Below are positions 32,505 through 41,089 of a stretch of 61,770 bases of DNA, in pieces. The stretch comes from Actinosynnema pretiosum (lineage in GTDB: Bacteria; Actinomycetota; Actinomycetes; Mycobacteriales; Pseudonocardiaceae): NCBI RefSeq assembly GCF_024171695.1, contig NZ_JAMTCF010000033.1, positions 1-61,770 on the forward strand. Direction: 5' to 3'. Under the pieces are notes generated by a model. That model saw nothing but the letters and a program-made list of their open reading frames with translations. It searched no databases and was not told where the DNA came from. Position 1 is the stretch's first letter, and each line of letters starts with the position of its first letter. Made by a program: the position numbers and the translations under genes.

Positions 32505-33209
32505 TCAGTCCCCGGTCTCGGAGCGTTCGGCCCTGTCCCGCCCGGCCTTGCCCCGGCCGGCCCTGCCGCGCCCGGCCTTGCCCCGGCCGCCCCCAGCGCG
32601 CCCGGCACCGGCGCGGGGCCGCACCCCGGACGAGCGGAGCTGCCTGGCGGCGAGCTGGGCGATGATCTCCGGGTCCTGCCTGCGCCACCCCTCCAGCGGG
32701 TCGCCGTCGAAGGCGGCGAGCTGGCGCAGGTCCAGGTTGTTGAGCGCGTGCAGCGCGAGCAGGTCCTCGCGCCCGGCGTCGCGCAGCGTGCGGGCGGCGC
32801 CTGCGCGGCGGGCGAACCGGTAGCGCAGCGGCAGCCACGTGATCAGCAGGAACGCCACCGGCAGCGCGATGAACGCGACGGCGAGCCAGAGCGCGGTGGT
32901 CTCGACGGCCTCGATCTGCGCCTGCCCGGCCCCGACGACGGAGGTCCCGGCGTCCTGCCCGCGCTGGAGCGCGGAGGCGAGGTCGTCGCCGACGAGCGGC
33001 ATCCCGCGCGCCCGGTCGGCGGCGTCGCGGAAGGTGTCGCCGAGCCCTTGACCTGCGCCGATCAGCTCTTCACCGGTCGTCCGCAGGGACAGCACGGAGT
33101 CGCGCGCGCCCAGCGCGAAGTCGATCCAGAACCAGGTCCAGGCGACGGCGACCAGGTCGGCGGCGAACTGGAGGGCAAAGCGGTCGGGACGGTCCGAGTA
33201 CCACTTCAT
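32505..33209 (-). CDS. membrane protein with basic low-complexity tail
   Basis: 234 residues. MKWYSDRPDRFALQFAADLVAVAWTWFWIDFALGAR gives TM1; a soluble stretch of about 75 residues follows (TTGEELIGAGQGLGDTFRDAADRARGMPLVGDDL); TM2 is ALWLAVAFIALPVAFLLITW. After TM2 a cytoplasmic region with LLALHALNNLDLRQL ends in an Arg/Gly/Lys-rich tail encoded by short GC-rich DNA repeats (32530-32600). Common in actinomycetes, function unknown. ATG 33209 preferred; the frame is open to 33338. Nothing was recognised in 32345-32504 or 33210-33413. Confidence 0.8.
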   Translation of the reverse strand: MKWYSDRPDRFALQFAADLVAVAWTWFWIDFALGARDSVLSLRTTGEELIGAGQGLGDTFRDAADRARGMPLVGDDLASALQRGQDAGTSVVGAGQAQIEAVETTALWLAVAFIALPVAFLLITWLPLRYRFARRAGAARTLRDAGREDLLALHALNNLDLRQLAAFDGDPLEGWRRQDPEIIAQLAARQLRSSGVRPRAGAGRAGGGRGKAGRGRAGRGKAGRDRAERSETGD

Positions 33210-33413
33210 GCGCGCAGGGATACCAGCTCGCACCGACGTGGGACACCCCCTCGGGCGAAGCTCCCCCTCCGGGCTCCCACCGGCCGGGACGAAACCCGCT
33301 CCCGCCCCCGCCGCGAGCCGGGCGAGCGGTCCGTTCACCGGGCCAACACCGCACGTCCGACGCCCACCTGCGCTTTTCCCGCCCCGCGCCCCCTACCGGT
33401 CTACTGTCCCCCC

Positions 33414-35717
33414 GTGGCCACACCGCTGGGCGACCTGCTGCGTCACCACCGGACCCGCGCGGGCCTGACCCAGGAAGACCTCGCCGAGGGCTCCGGCGTC
33501 AGCGTGCGCGCGATCAGCGACGTGGAGCGCGGCCGGGCCAGGGGACCCCAGCGGCGCACCGTCGCCGCGCTCGCCGACGTGCTCGGGCTGGGTGACGCGG
33601 ACCGCTCCGAGCTACTCGCCGCCGCCCAGCGCGGGCGGGCCCGCAGCCCGCGCTCCCCCGGCCCCCGCGCGCTCCCGCCGGCCCTGCCCGACCTCACCGG
33701 CCGCGCGGACGAGCTGGCCGCGATCCGCGCCGCCGCCGAGCGGTCCGGGGGCGCCGAGCGGTCCGGTGGCACGGAGGTGGTCGCCGTGCACGGCGCGCCC
33801 GGTTCCGGCAAGACCAGCCTGGTCGTGCGCGCCGCCCACGAGCTGGCCGCCTCGCACCCCGGCGGCTGCTTCTTCTTCACCCTGAGCGGGGTCGACGCGA
33901 CGCCCGTGCGGCCGGACGAGGTGACCAGGCGGGTGCTGGTGGCGCTGGGCGAGGAGCCGCCGGGCTCGGAGGCTGAGCGCACCGACCGCTACCGGGCGCT
34001 GCTGCGGGAGCGCTCGACCGTGCTGGTGCTGGACAACGCGCTCGACGAGGCCCAGGTCCGCCCGCTGCTGGCCGAGGGCGCGCGCTCCCTGGTGCTGATC
34101 ACCTCCCGGCAGGTCCTCGCCGGGCTGGAGGGCGCGACCCGGCTGGGCCTGGACGTGCTGCGCGAGTCGGAGTCCACCGGGCTGCTGGCCGCCATCGCGG
34201 GCGAGGCGCGGACCGGCGCGGAGCCGGAGGCCACCCTGGCGGTCGCCCGGCTGTGCGGGCACCTGCCGCTGGCGCTGCGGATCGCGGGCAACCGCCTCGC
34301 CTCCCGCCCGAGGTGGACGGTCGCGCACCTGGCCGCCAGGCTGGGCGACGAGCGCCGCAGGCTGTCCGCGCTCACGGCGGGCGACCTGGGCGTGCGCCCC
34401 GCGTTCGAGCTGTCCTACCACCAGCTCGCCCCGCTCCCGCAGGCGCTGTTCCGGGCGTTGTCCCTGCTCCCCGGCGCGGGCTGCACCCCGGAGTCGGCGG
34501 CGGTGGCGCTGGACGTCGACCCCTTCGACGCCGAGGACGCCCTGGACGAGCTGGTGGACGCGAGCCTGCTCGGCACGGCCGAGGAGCCCGGCCGGTACGC
34601 GCTGCACGACCTGCTCCGGGTGTTCGCGGGCGAGCGCCTGGCCGCCGAGTCCGACCCGGCCGACGTCGAGCGGGCGCGGGAGCGCCTGGACCACTGGTTC
34701 CTGGACCGCGCCACCACCGCGCTGTCGTTCTACGGCACCGAGGCCAGGCAGGACCCGGCCGACGAGATCGCCGACGCGGCCGGGGCTGGCGCCTGGCTGG
34801 TGGCCGAGCTGTCGAACTGGCTGGGCGCGCTGCGCCGGACCGCCGAGCGGGGCGGGCACGAGCGGGTGCTGCGGCTGGCCTCGGCCGCGCACTGGTACTC
34901 CGACCAGCACGGCGACGCCACCACCTGGGAGCGGGTGTTCGAGGCCGGGGTGGCCTCCGCGCGGGCGCTGGGCAGCGCGCGCGACGAGGCGGTGCAGCTG
35001 AACTTCCTGACCTGGGTGCTGGTCGTGCTGCGCGGCTCCCCCGAGCGGGGCCTGGCGCTGCACGACCGCGCGCGGGCGGCGGCGGTGGAGTCCGGGGACG
35101 TGCGCGAGCAGGGCTGGGCCGCGCACTACCGGGCCTTGGCGCTGCGCCGCGCGGACGACCTGGAGGGCGCTCGGCGCAGCGCGGTGCGGGCGCGGGAGCT
35201 GTTCCGGGCGGCCGGGTACCCGCTGGGCGAGCACGTCGCGGGCAGCGCGCTGGGGCAGGTGCTCGCGCGGGCGCACCGGCACGCGGAGGCCGAGGCGGTG
35301 CACCGGGAGCTGCTGGCGGCGGTGCGGGCGGGCGTCCTGGGGCTGCGCCCGCAGATGCGGGACGCGCTGGAGGCGGTGCTGCTGCTGCACCTGGCCGACG
35401 CGCTGGCCGGGCTGGAGCGGTGGCCCGAGGTGCTGGTGGCGGCGCGGGAGGCCACCGGGCTGGCGGCGGGCGCGCGGTCCCCGGTGGTCGAGGTCAGGGC
35501 GCGGCGCGCGGCCGGGGTGGCGCTGCACCGGAGCGGCGCGCTGCCCGAGGCGCGGGCGGAGCTGGAGCGGGCGCTGGCGATCGGCGACGGGCGCGGCAGG
35601 CCGAGCCCGCCGGACGTGCTGGAGGCGCTCGCCGGGGTGCTCGACGACCTGGGCGACCCGCGCGCGAGCGGGCGGCTGCGCGCGCGGGCCGCCGAACTCC
35701 GGTCAGCCGATCGGTGA
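33414..35717 (+). CDS. XRE-NB-ARC-TPR signal-transduction ATPase (STAND)
   Basis: 767 residues. N-terminal XRE helix-turn-helix (GDLLRHHRTRAGLTQEDLAEGSGVSVRAISDVERGRARGPQRRTVAALADVLGL), then NB-ARC ATPase with Walker A GAPGSGKTS (Lys133), Walker B TVLVLDNALDE, the sensor SLVLITSR and the GLPLA equivalent GHLPLALRIAGNRLA, a winged-helix (ALFRALSLLPGAG), and a C-terminal TPR-like helical array from about residue 490. The layout is that of AfsR-like/STAND regulators, but with XRE rather than SARP as DNA-binding domain. GTG start; no adjacent biosynthetic genes, so its target is unknown. Confidence 0.9.
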   Translation: MATPLGDLLRHHRTRAGLTQEDLAEGSGVSVRAISDVERGRARGPQRRTVAALADVLGLGDADRSELLAAAQRGRARSPRSPGPRALPPALPDLTGRADELAAIRAAAERSGGAERSGGTEVVAVHGAPGSGKTSLVVRAAHELAASHPGGCFFFTLSGVDATPVRPDEVTRRVLVALGEEPPGSEAERTDRYRALLRERSTVLVLDNALDEAQVRPLLAEGARSLVLITSRQVLAGLEGATRLGLDVLRESESTGLLAAIAGEARTGAEPEATLAVARLCGHLPLALRIAGNRLASRPRWTVAHLAARLGDERRRLSALTAGDLGVRPAFELSYHQLAPLPQALFRALSLLPGAGCTPESAAVALDVDPFDAEDALDELVDASLLGTAEEPGRYALHDLLRVFAGERLAAESDPADVERARERLDHWFLDRATTALSFYGTEARQDPADEIADAAGAGAWLVAELSNWLGALRRTAERGGHERVLRLASAAHWYSDQHGDATTWERVFEAGVASARALGSARDEAVQLNFLTWVLVVLRGSPERGLALHDRARAAAVESGDVREQGWAAHYRALALRRADDLEGARRSAVRARELFRAAGYPLGEHVAGSALGQVLARAHRHAEAEAVHRELLAAVRAGVLGLRPQMRDALEAVLLLHLADALAGLERWPEVLVAAREATGLAAGARSPVVEVRARRAAGVALHRSGALPEARAELERALAIGDGRGRPSPPDVLEALAGVLDDLGDPRASGRLRARAAELRSADR

Positions 35718-35909
35718 GGCGTTCCTGGCCATGGCCGTCCTCCCTCAGCACGACAACGCTCTTTCCGGCGATCCGATCGCAGTCAACCCGCAGCGGTGCG
35801 GGCGCGCCATGAGGAACCACCGGCAGAACTGGTCCACTCGGACGGTAACCCGCGCGGGTGACGTTGCGCCGTCCAGGGGGTTTGGACCGGGTGACGTGCG
35901 GCTGGACGA
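35718..35909. other. intergenic region, no gene seen
   Basis: 192 bp between the STAND regulator and the terminator of the ridA transcript. Only short frames on both strands; no repeat, RNA gene or promoter was recognised. Confidence 0.5.
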
Positions 35910-35944
35910 CCGGTCCCGGCCCTCGCGCGGAGGGCCGGGACCGG
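35910..35944 (-). terminator. ridA terminator hairpin
   Basis: CCGGTCCCGGCCCT (35910-35923) and AGGGCCGGGACCGG (35931-35944): perfect 14-bp stem, 7-base loop, 4 bp after the ridA stop codon. Confidence 0.8.
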
Positions 35945-35948
35945 GGGA

Positions 35949-36335
35949 TCAGTCCAGGACGGCCAGCGCGTCGATCTCGACCAGCAGCCCGGCGGGCAGG
36001 CCGACGTAGACCGTGGTGCGCGCGGAGAACGGCCCCTCGGTCATGAACTCGCCGTACGCGTCGTTCATCTCGCCGAAGTGCGCGGTGTCGGTCAGGTAGA
36101 CGCGCAGCATCACGACGTCGGCCAGCGACGCGCCGCCCGCCTCCAGCACGGCGATGACGTTGCGCATCGCCTGCGCGGTCTGCTCGGCGACGGTCGTGCC
36201 GACGACGTCCCCGGTCTTCGGGTCGAACGCGACCTGCCCGGCGACCTGGAGCAGGTTGCCCTTGCGGACGCCCTGCGAGAACCTCGCCACCGGGGTGGGC
36301 GCGTTCTCGGTCCGAACCTCGGCCTTGGAGCCCAT
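35949..36335 (-). CDS. RidA-family imine/enamine deaminase
   Basis: 128 residues, YjgF/YER057c/UK114 family. VARFSQGVRKGNLLQVAGQVAFDP, the TAQAMRNVIAVLEAGGASLADVV core and the C-terminal ARTTVYVGLPAGLLVEIDALA with the Arg that contacts the substrate carboxylate. RidA proteins hydrolyse reactive 2-aminoacrylate and related imines. This makes sense beside a D-serine-dehydratase-like enzyme (38175-39440), whose reaction makes 2-aminoacrylate. ATG 36335; 16 bp after the iclR stop. Confidence 0.93.
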   Translation of the reverse strand: MGSKAEVRTENAPTPVARFSQGVRKGNLLQVAGQVAFDPKTGDVVGTTVAEQTAQAMRNVIAVLEAGGASLADVVMLRVYLTDTAHFGEMNDAYGEFMTEGPFSARTTVYVGLPAGLLVEIDALAVLD

Positions 36336-36351
36336 GCTCTTCGTTCCTCTC

Positions 36352-37101
36352 TCAGTCACGCGCGGTCCACCCGCACTCGATCGACGCGGCCCGCGCGGTG
36401 GCGAGCAAGTCGGGCAGGTGCCCGAGCAACCCGTCGAAGTCCAGCAGCACCTTCGGCACCGACATCGACACCGCGGCGACGACCTCACCGCGCGCGCCCC
36501 TGATGGGGGCTGCGACGCAGTGGATGAAGTCCTCGTGCTCGGCGTTGTCGACGGCGTACCCGCGCTCGCGCACCTTCTCCAGCTCGGCCAGGTACCGCTC
36601 GGGGCCGGTGATGGTGTTCGCGGTGAGCGGCGGGTACTCCATGCCCTCGGCGACCTCGCGGCGCCGGTGCTCGGGCAGGTCGGAGAGCAGCACCTTGGCC
36701 ACGGCGGTGCAGTGCAGGGGGGCGCGGCGGCCGACCCGCGAGTACATCCGCATGGGGTGGGTGCTGTCGTACTTGTCGATGTAGATGACCTCGCCGCCCT
36801 CGTAGGAGGCCAGGTGCACGGTGTAGCCGAGGCGGCCGTTGAGCTCGCGCAGCGCGGGCTCGCTGCTGCGGCGCACGTCGCGCTCCTCCAGCGCCCGGTT
36901 GGCCAGGTCGAACAGGGCGGTGCCCAGCCGGTAGTGGTGCACGCCGTCGCGCTGGGCGAAGCGGTGCGACTCCAGGGTGCGCAGGAGCCGGAGCGCGGTG
37001 GACTTGTGCACGTCCACGGCGCCCGCCAGCTCGTCCAGGGTCTTGGGCCCGGTGGCGAGCCTGCCCAGGAGGGTCAGCGCGCGGTCCAGGCTCTGGCTCA
37101 T
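36352..37101 (-). CDS. IclR-family transcriptional regulator
   Basis: 249 residues. Winged helix SLDRALTLLGRLATGPKTLDELAGAVDVHKSTALRLLRTLESHRFAQRDG followed by the GAF-like effector domain with LASYEGGEVIYIDKYDSTHPMRMYSRVGRRAPLHCTAVAKVLLS and YAVDNAEHEDFIHCVAAPIRGARGEVVAAVSMS. Its ATG overlaps the kinase stop (ATGA). The probable operator cluster is at 38133-38160 in the divergent promoter region, so it should control both arms of the locus; the effector is probably a D-amino acid or keto-acid derivative. Confidence 0.93.
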   Translation of the reverse strand: MSQSLDRALTLLGRLATGPKTLDELAGAVDVHKSTALRLLRTLESHRFAQRDGVHHYRLGTALFDLANRALEERDVRRSSEPALRELNGRLGYTVHLASYEGGEVIYIDKYDSTHPMRMYSRVGRRAPLHCTAVAKVLLSDLPEHRRREVAEGMEYPPLTANTITGPERYLAELEKVRERGYAVDNAEHEDFIHCVAAPIRGARGEVVAAVSMSVPKVLLDFDGLLGHLPDLLATARAASIECGWTARD

Positions 37102-38063
37102 CGGGGTCTCCTCAGGTGGGCGGCGGCCCACTCCTCGGGCGACGCGTCCAGGAGGGGCGCGGTGACCGAGGGCGGCAGCGGGTCCCCGACATCCTCCCTG
37201 GTGAGCAGTGCGGCGGCGGCCTGCAGGTGCCCGGCGCGCAGTCGGCGGGCGGGCGGCTCGCCCGCGAGGTGGGCGGCGAGGTAGCCGGCGGCGAACGCGT
37301 CACCGGCCCCGACCGGCTCGACGACGTCGACGCGCAGCGCGGGCTGGAACACCTGCTCGCCGCCCTCCACGACGGTCGCGCCGCGCTCGCCCTGCTTGAC
37401 CACGAGCGTGGTCGGTCCGGGCAGCAGGGCGCGCAGCTCGGCCGGGTCGCCGGTGCCCCAGGCGGTCTCGGCCTCGTCGGCGCCCGCGAGGACGACGTCG
37501 GCGGCGTCGGCCAGCTCGCGCAGCACGGCCGGGTCGCGGTCGGCCCACAGCGCGGGCCGCCAGTTCAGGTCGAACGAGACGAGCACGTCGCGCGGCCTGG
37601 CCAGCACGGCGCGCAGCAGGTCGAGGCAGCTGTCGGACAGGGCGGCGGTGATGCCGCTGACGTGCACGAGCGCGTCGCCGGGGCGGAGCTCGGGCAGCGC
37701 GCCGGGGCCGAGGGCGGAGGCCGCGGATCCGCGCCGGTAGTAGCGGACGGGGCTGCCGGAGGCGGCGGCTTCCTTGACGTACAGGCCGGTGGGACGGGTC
37801 GGGTCGACCACGACGTCGGTGACGTCGACGCCCGCGCCGCCGACCGCGTCGAGCACGGCCCCGCCGAACGCGTCGTCGCCGACCGCGCCCACCCAGCGGC
37901 TGGGCACGCCGAGCCGGGCGAGGTGGATGGCCACGTTGGACTCGGCGCCGCCGACCGCCCTGGTCCAGGCGCGCGCGGCGCGCACCGGTCCGGGTTCGGC
38001 GGGCACCAGGACCGCCATGGTCTCGCCGAGGCACACCACGCCGCCCACGTCGTCGAACCGCAT
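37098..38063 (-). CDS. PfkB-family sugar kinase (2-keto-3-deoxygluconate kinase-like)
   Basis: 321 residues, ribokinase fold: VVCLGETMAVLVPAEPGP, the GGAESNVAIHLARLG substrate segment, GLYVKE, and the C-terminal signature VEPVGAGDAFAAGYLAAHLAG with the catalytic Asp. The N-terminus resembles KdgK. Its presence in a D-amino-acid locus is not obviously explained; the substrate could be a keto-sugar acid released from a conjugate imported by the GntP permease. ATG 38063; first gene of the leftward arm. Confidence 0.85.
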   Translation of the reverse strand: MRFDDVGGVVCLGETMAVLVPAEPGPVRAARAWTRAVGGAESNVAIHLARLGVPSRWVGAVGDDAFGGAVLDAVGGAGVDVTDVVVDPTRPTGLYVKEAAASGSPVRYYRRGSAASALGPGALPELRPGDALVHVSGITAALSDSCLDLLRAVLARPRDVLVSFDLNWRPALWADRDPAVLRELADAADVVLAGADEAETAWGTGDPAELRALLPGPTTLVVKQGERGATVVEGGEQVFQPALRVDVVEPVGAGDAFAAGYLAAHLAGEPPARRLRAGHLQAAAALLTREDVGDPLPPSVTAPLLDASPEEWAAAHLRRPR

Positions 38064-38088
38064 CCGCGTCCCCCTGGGCTGGTGATCG

Positions 38089-38117
38089 TTGACTGGACGG
38101 CGACCGAATGTTACACA
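38089..38117 (+). promoter_or_regulatory. promoter of the D-amino-acid operon
   Basis: TTGACT (38089-38094), 17-bp spacer, TACACA (38112-38117), giving a start point near 38124, about 50 bp before the GTG of the PLP-enzyme gene. On the opposite strand TAACAT (38114-38109) could be the -10 of the kinase/iclR/ridA promoter, so the two promoters overlap back to back. Confidence 0.7.
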
Positions 38118-38132
38118 CATCGCCATCACATC

Positions 38133-38160
38133 GCGCAACGGCCGTTGCGCAATACGCAAC
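38133..38160. promoter_or_regulatory. IclR-type operator cluster
   Basis: A perfect 18-bp palindrome GCGCAACGGCCGTTGCGC (38133-38150) overlaps a second inverted repeat GTTGCG-CAATA-CGCAAC (38144-38160), so three GTTGCG half-sites are spaced through 28 bp. It lies just downstream of the rightward start point and upstream of the leftward -10, ideal for a regulator repressing both directions. Confidence 0.75.
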
Positions 38161-38174
38161 AGGGGAGCGAGCCA

Positions 38175-39440
38175 GTGGACATCGACCGCGACGCAGTCGC
38201 CGCGATCCGCTCGGAGCGGGTCGACTGGCGCTTCAAGGGGATGCCGTCGGACGCCTTCGGGCTGACCGTCGGCGAGCTGGCCGAGCGGCGGGCCGACCTG
38301 TTCACCGGCGGCTTCGTCGGACCGCTCGTCGTGCTCGACCGGGGGGCGCTGGAGCACAACCTGGACGTCATGGCCGCCTGGTGCGCCGAGCGCGGCGTGC
38401 TGCTCGCCCCGCACGGCAAGACCACGATGGCCCCGCAGCTGTTCGCCGCCCAGCTGGAGCGCGGCGCGTGGGGCATCACCGCCGCCAACACCAGCCAGGT
38501 CCGCGTCTACCGGGCGTTCGGGGTGCGCCGGGTGCTGCTGGCCAACGAGCTGGTCGACCCGGCCGGACTGCGCTGGCTCGCGGGCGAGCTGGCCGCCGAC
38601 CCGGACTTCGAGTTCGCCTGCTGGGTCGACTCGGTCGAGGGCGTCGAGCGGATGGCCGAGGCGCTCGGCGCGCCCGCCCGGCCGGTGGACGTGCTGGTCG
38701 AGCTGGGCGCGCCCGGCGGTCGCACCGGGGCCCGCGACCTGGCCGCCGCCCGCGCGGTCGCCGAGGCCGCCGCCGCCAGCCCCGCGCTGCGCCTGGTCGG
38801 CGTCGCGGGCTACGAGGGCTCGCTGGTGCACGACGCCTCCCCCGGCTCGCTGGCCACCGTCGACGGCTACCTCTCGGCGCTGCGCGAGCTGGTCCACGAC
38901 CTGCGCGGGAGCTACCAGGTCGACGAGCCGATCGTCACCGCCGGTGGCAGCGCCTACTTCGACCAGGTCGCCGCCGTCCTGGCCGGGCCGTGGGAGTTCC
39001 CGGTCCGCCCGGTGCTGCGCAGCGGCGCGTACGTCACCCACGACCACGGCTTCTACCAGGGCGTCTCCCCGCTGAACCGGGGCGCGGGCCCCGTGCCGCT
39101 CAAGCCCGCGCTGCTCGCCTGGGCGCAGGTGGTGTCCCGGCCCGAGCCGGGGCTGGCGCTGCTGGTCATGGGCAAGCGCGACGCGTCCTTCGACGAGGGC
39201 CTGCCCGTTCCGCTGCTCGTGCGCGGGGCCGACGGGGAGCAGCGCGCGCTGGACGGCGCCGAGGTGACCGCGCTGGCCGACCAGCACGCGTTCCTGGCGC
39301 TGCCCGAGGACTCGACCGCGCGCGTGGGCGACTGGATCGGCCTCGGCCTGTCCCACCCGTGCACGGTCTTCGACAAGTGGCAGCTCGTCCCGGTCGTGGA
39401 GGGCACGACCGTGGTCGACCTGGTCCGCACCTACTTCTGA
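38175..39440 (+). CDS. D-serine dehydratase/D-threonine aldolase-type PLP enzyme
   Basis: 421 residues, alanine-racemase-fold (type III) PLP enzyme. The Schiff-base Lys is K82 in APHGKTTMAPQLF. The C-terminal metal site is GLSHPCTVFDKW with His394 and Cys396; His-x-Cys is the zinc-type pair of eukaryotic-like D-serine dehydratase, whereas D-threonine aldolase usually has His-x-Asp. It therefore probably deaminates D-serine or a related D-amino acid to the keto acid and ammonia. GTG 38175 with AGGGGAG upstream. First gene of the rightward operon. Confidence 0.88.
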   Translation: MDIDRDAVAAIRSERVDWRFKGMPSDAFGLTVGELAERRADLFTGGFVGPLVVLDRGALEHNLDVMAAWCAERGVLLAPHGKTTMAPQLFAAQLERGAWGITAANTSQVRVYRAFGVRRVLLANELVDPAGLRWLAGELAADPDFEFACWVDSVEGVERMAEALGAPARPVDVLVELGAPGGRTGARDLAAARAVAEAAAASPALRLVGVAGYEGSLVHDASPGSLATVDGYLSALRELVHDLRGSYQVDEPIVTAGGSAYFDQVAAVLAGPWEFPVRPVLRSGAYVTHDHGFYQGVSPLNRGAGPVPLKPALLAWAQVVSRPEPGLALLVMGKRDASFDEGLPVPLLVRGADGEQRALDGAEVTALADQHAFLALPEDSTARVGDWIGLGLSHPCTVFDKWQLVPVVEGTTVVDLVRTYF

Positions 39441-39499
39441 GAACCGCACCCACCGGGCCGCGCGACGACGCGCGGCCCCCGCCTGGCTGGAGGGCACGA

Positions 39500-41089
39500 G
39501 TGGACATCGTCTACCGGGGAGCACGGGTGGTCGACGGCACCGGACGACCGGGGTACGCCGCCGACGTGGGGGTGCGGGACGGGCGGGTGGCCGAGATCGG
39601 CGCGGGCCTGTCCGGACGGCGGGTCGTGGACGCGGGCGGGCTGGTGCTCGCGCCGGGGTTCATCGACATGCACTCCCACTCCGACCTGCAGGTGCTCGCC
39701 AACCCCGAGCACCTGGCCAAGGTCAGCCAGGGCGTGACCACCGAGGTCCTCGGCCAGGACGGGCTGTCCTACGCGCCGGTGGACGACGAGGTGCTCGCCG
39801 CCCTGCGCGGCCAGCTCGCGGGCTGGAACGACGACCCGGCCGGGTTCGACTGGGACTGGCGCTCGGTCGGCGAGTACCTGGACCGGCTCGACAGGGGCAT
39901 CGCGGTCAACGCCGCCTACCTGGTGCCGCAGGGCACGTTGCGGATGCTGTGCGTGGGCCTGGAGGACCGGCCCGCGACCGAGGCCGAGCTGACCCGGATG
40001 AAGGAGGTGCTGGCCCGCTCGCTGGACGAGGGCGCGCTGGGCCTGTCGTCCGGGCTGACCTACGCGCCCGGCATGTACGCCTCGTCGCGGGAGCTGGTCG
40101 AGCTGTGCCGGGTCACCGGGGAGCTGGGCGGCTACTACAGCCCGCACCACCGCAGCTACGGCGCGGGCGCGCTGGAGGCCTACGCGGAGATGGTGGAGCT
40201 CTCGCGCGACTCCGGCTGCCCGCTGCACCTGGCGCACGCCACCATGAACTTCCCGGTCAACGAGGGCCGCGCGGGCGAGCTGCTGGCGCTGCTGGACTCC
40301 GCGATCGCCGACGGCGTCGACATCACCCTGGACACCTACCCGTACCTGCCCGGCGCGACCTACCTGTCGGCGCTGCTGCCCGGCTGGGCGTCCGGCGGCG
40401 GCGTCGAGGCGACCCTGGCGAGGCTGACCGATCCCGCCACGCGCGAGCGGGTGCGCGTGGAGATCGAGGAGACCGGCTCGGACGGCTGCCACGGCGTTCC
40501 GGTCGACTGGGAGTCCATCGAGATCAACGGCGTGCGGCTGGCCGAGCACGCGCACCTGGTCGGCCACAGCGTCGCCGCCTCCGCGCGCGCCGCCGGACGT
40601 CCCCCGGCCGAGCTGTACTTCGACGTGCTGGTCGCCGAGCGGCTGGGCACCTCGTGCCTGATGCACGTGGGCCACGAGGACAACGTGCGGGCGATCATGC
40701 GCCACCCCGCGCACACCGGCGGCAGCGACGGCCTGCTCGTCGGCGACCGGCCGCACCCGCGCGCGTGGGGCACGTTCCCGCGCTACCTCGCCCGGTACGT
40801 GCGGGAGCTGGGCGTGCTCGGGCTGGAGGAGTGCGTGGCGCACCTGACCGGGCGCGCCGCGCGCCGGTTGCGGCTGGCCGATCGCGGCCTGGTCCGCGAG
40901 GGGTACGCGGCCGACCTGGTGCTGTTCGACCCGGACACCGTCGTGGACACCGCGACGTTCGACGCCCCCAGGCAGGCCGCCGAGGGCATCCACCACGTCG
41001 TCGTCAACGGGGTCCCCGTCGTCGACGCGGGCGAGCGCACCGACGCGCTGCCCGGACGTTCCCTGCGAAACCCCCGGAGCCACGCGTGA
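39500..41089 (+). CDS. N-acyl-D-amino-acid deacylase (D-aminoacylase)
   Basis: 529 residues, amidohydrolase superfamily. Metal ligands H58 and H60 in GFIDMHSHSDLQVL; QGVTTEVLGQDG, GALGLSSGLTYAPG, MHVGHEDNVRAIM, and the D-aminoacylase fingerprint GSDGLLVGDRPHPRAWGTFPRYL. Releases a free D-amino acid from N-acyl-D-amino acids, feeding the preceding PLP enzyme. GTG 39500 lies 59 bp after the upstream stop; its own stop overlaps the permease start (GTGA). Confidence 0.93.
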   Translation: MDIVYRGARVVDGTGRPGYAADVGVRDGRVAEIGAGLSGRRVVDAGGLVLAPGFIDMHSHSDLQVLANPEHLAKVSQGVTTEVLGQDGLSYAPVDDEVLAALRGQLAGWNDDPAGFDWDWRSVGEYLDRLDRGIAVNAAYLVPQGTLRMLCVGLEDRPATEAELTRMKEVLARSLDEGALGLSSGLTYAPGMYASSRELVELCRVTGELGGYYSPHHRSYGAGALEAYAEMVELSRDSGCPLHLAHATMNFPVNEGRAGELLALLDSAIADGVDITLDTYPYLPGATYLSALLPGWASGGGVEATLARLTDPATRERVRVEIEETGSDGCHGVPVDWESIEINGVRLAEHAHLVGHSVAASARAAGRPPAELYFDVLVAERLGTSCLMHVGHEDNVRAIMRHPAHTGGSDGLLVGDRPHPRAWGTFPRYLARYVRELGVLGLEECVAHLTGRAARRLRLADRGLVREGYAADLVLFDPDTVVDTATFDAPRQAAEGIHHVVVNGVPVVDAGERTDALPGRSLRNPRSHA

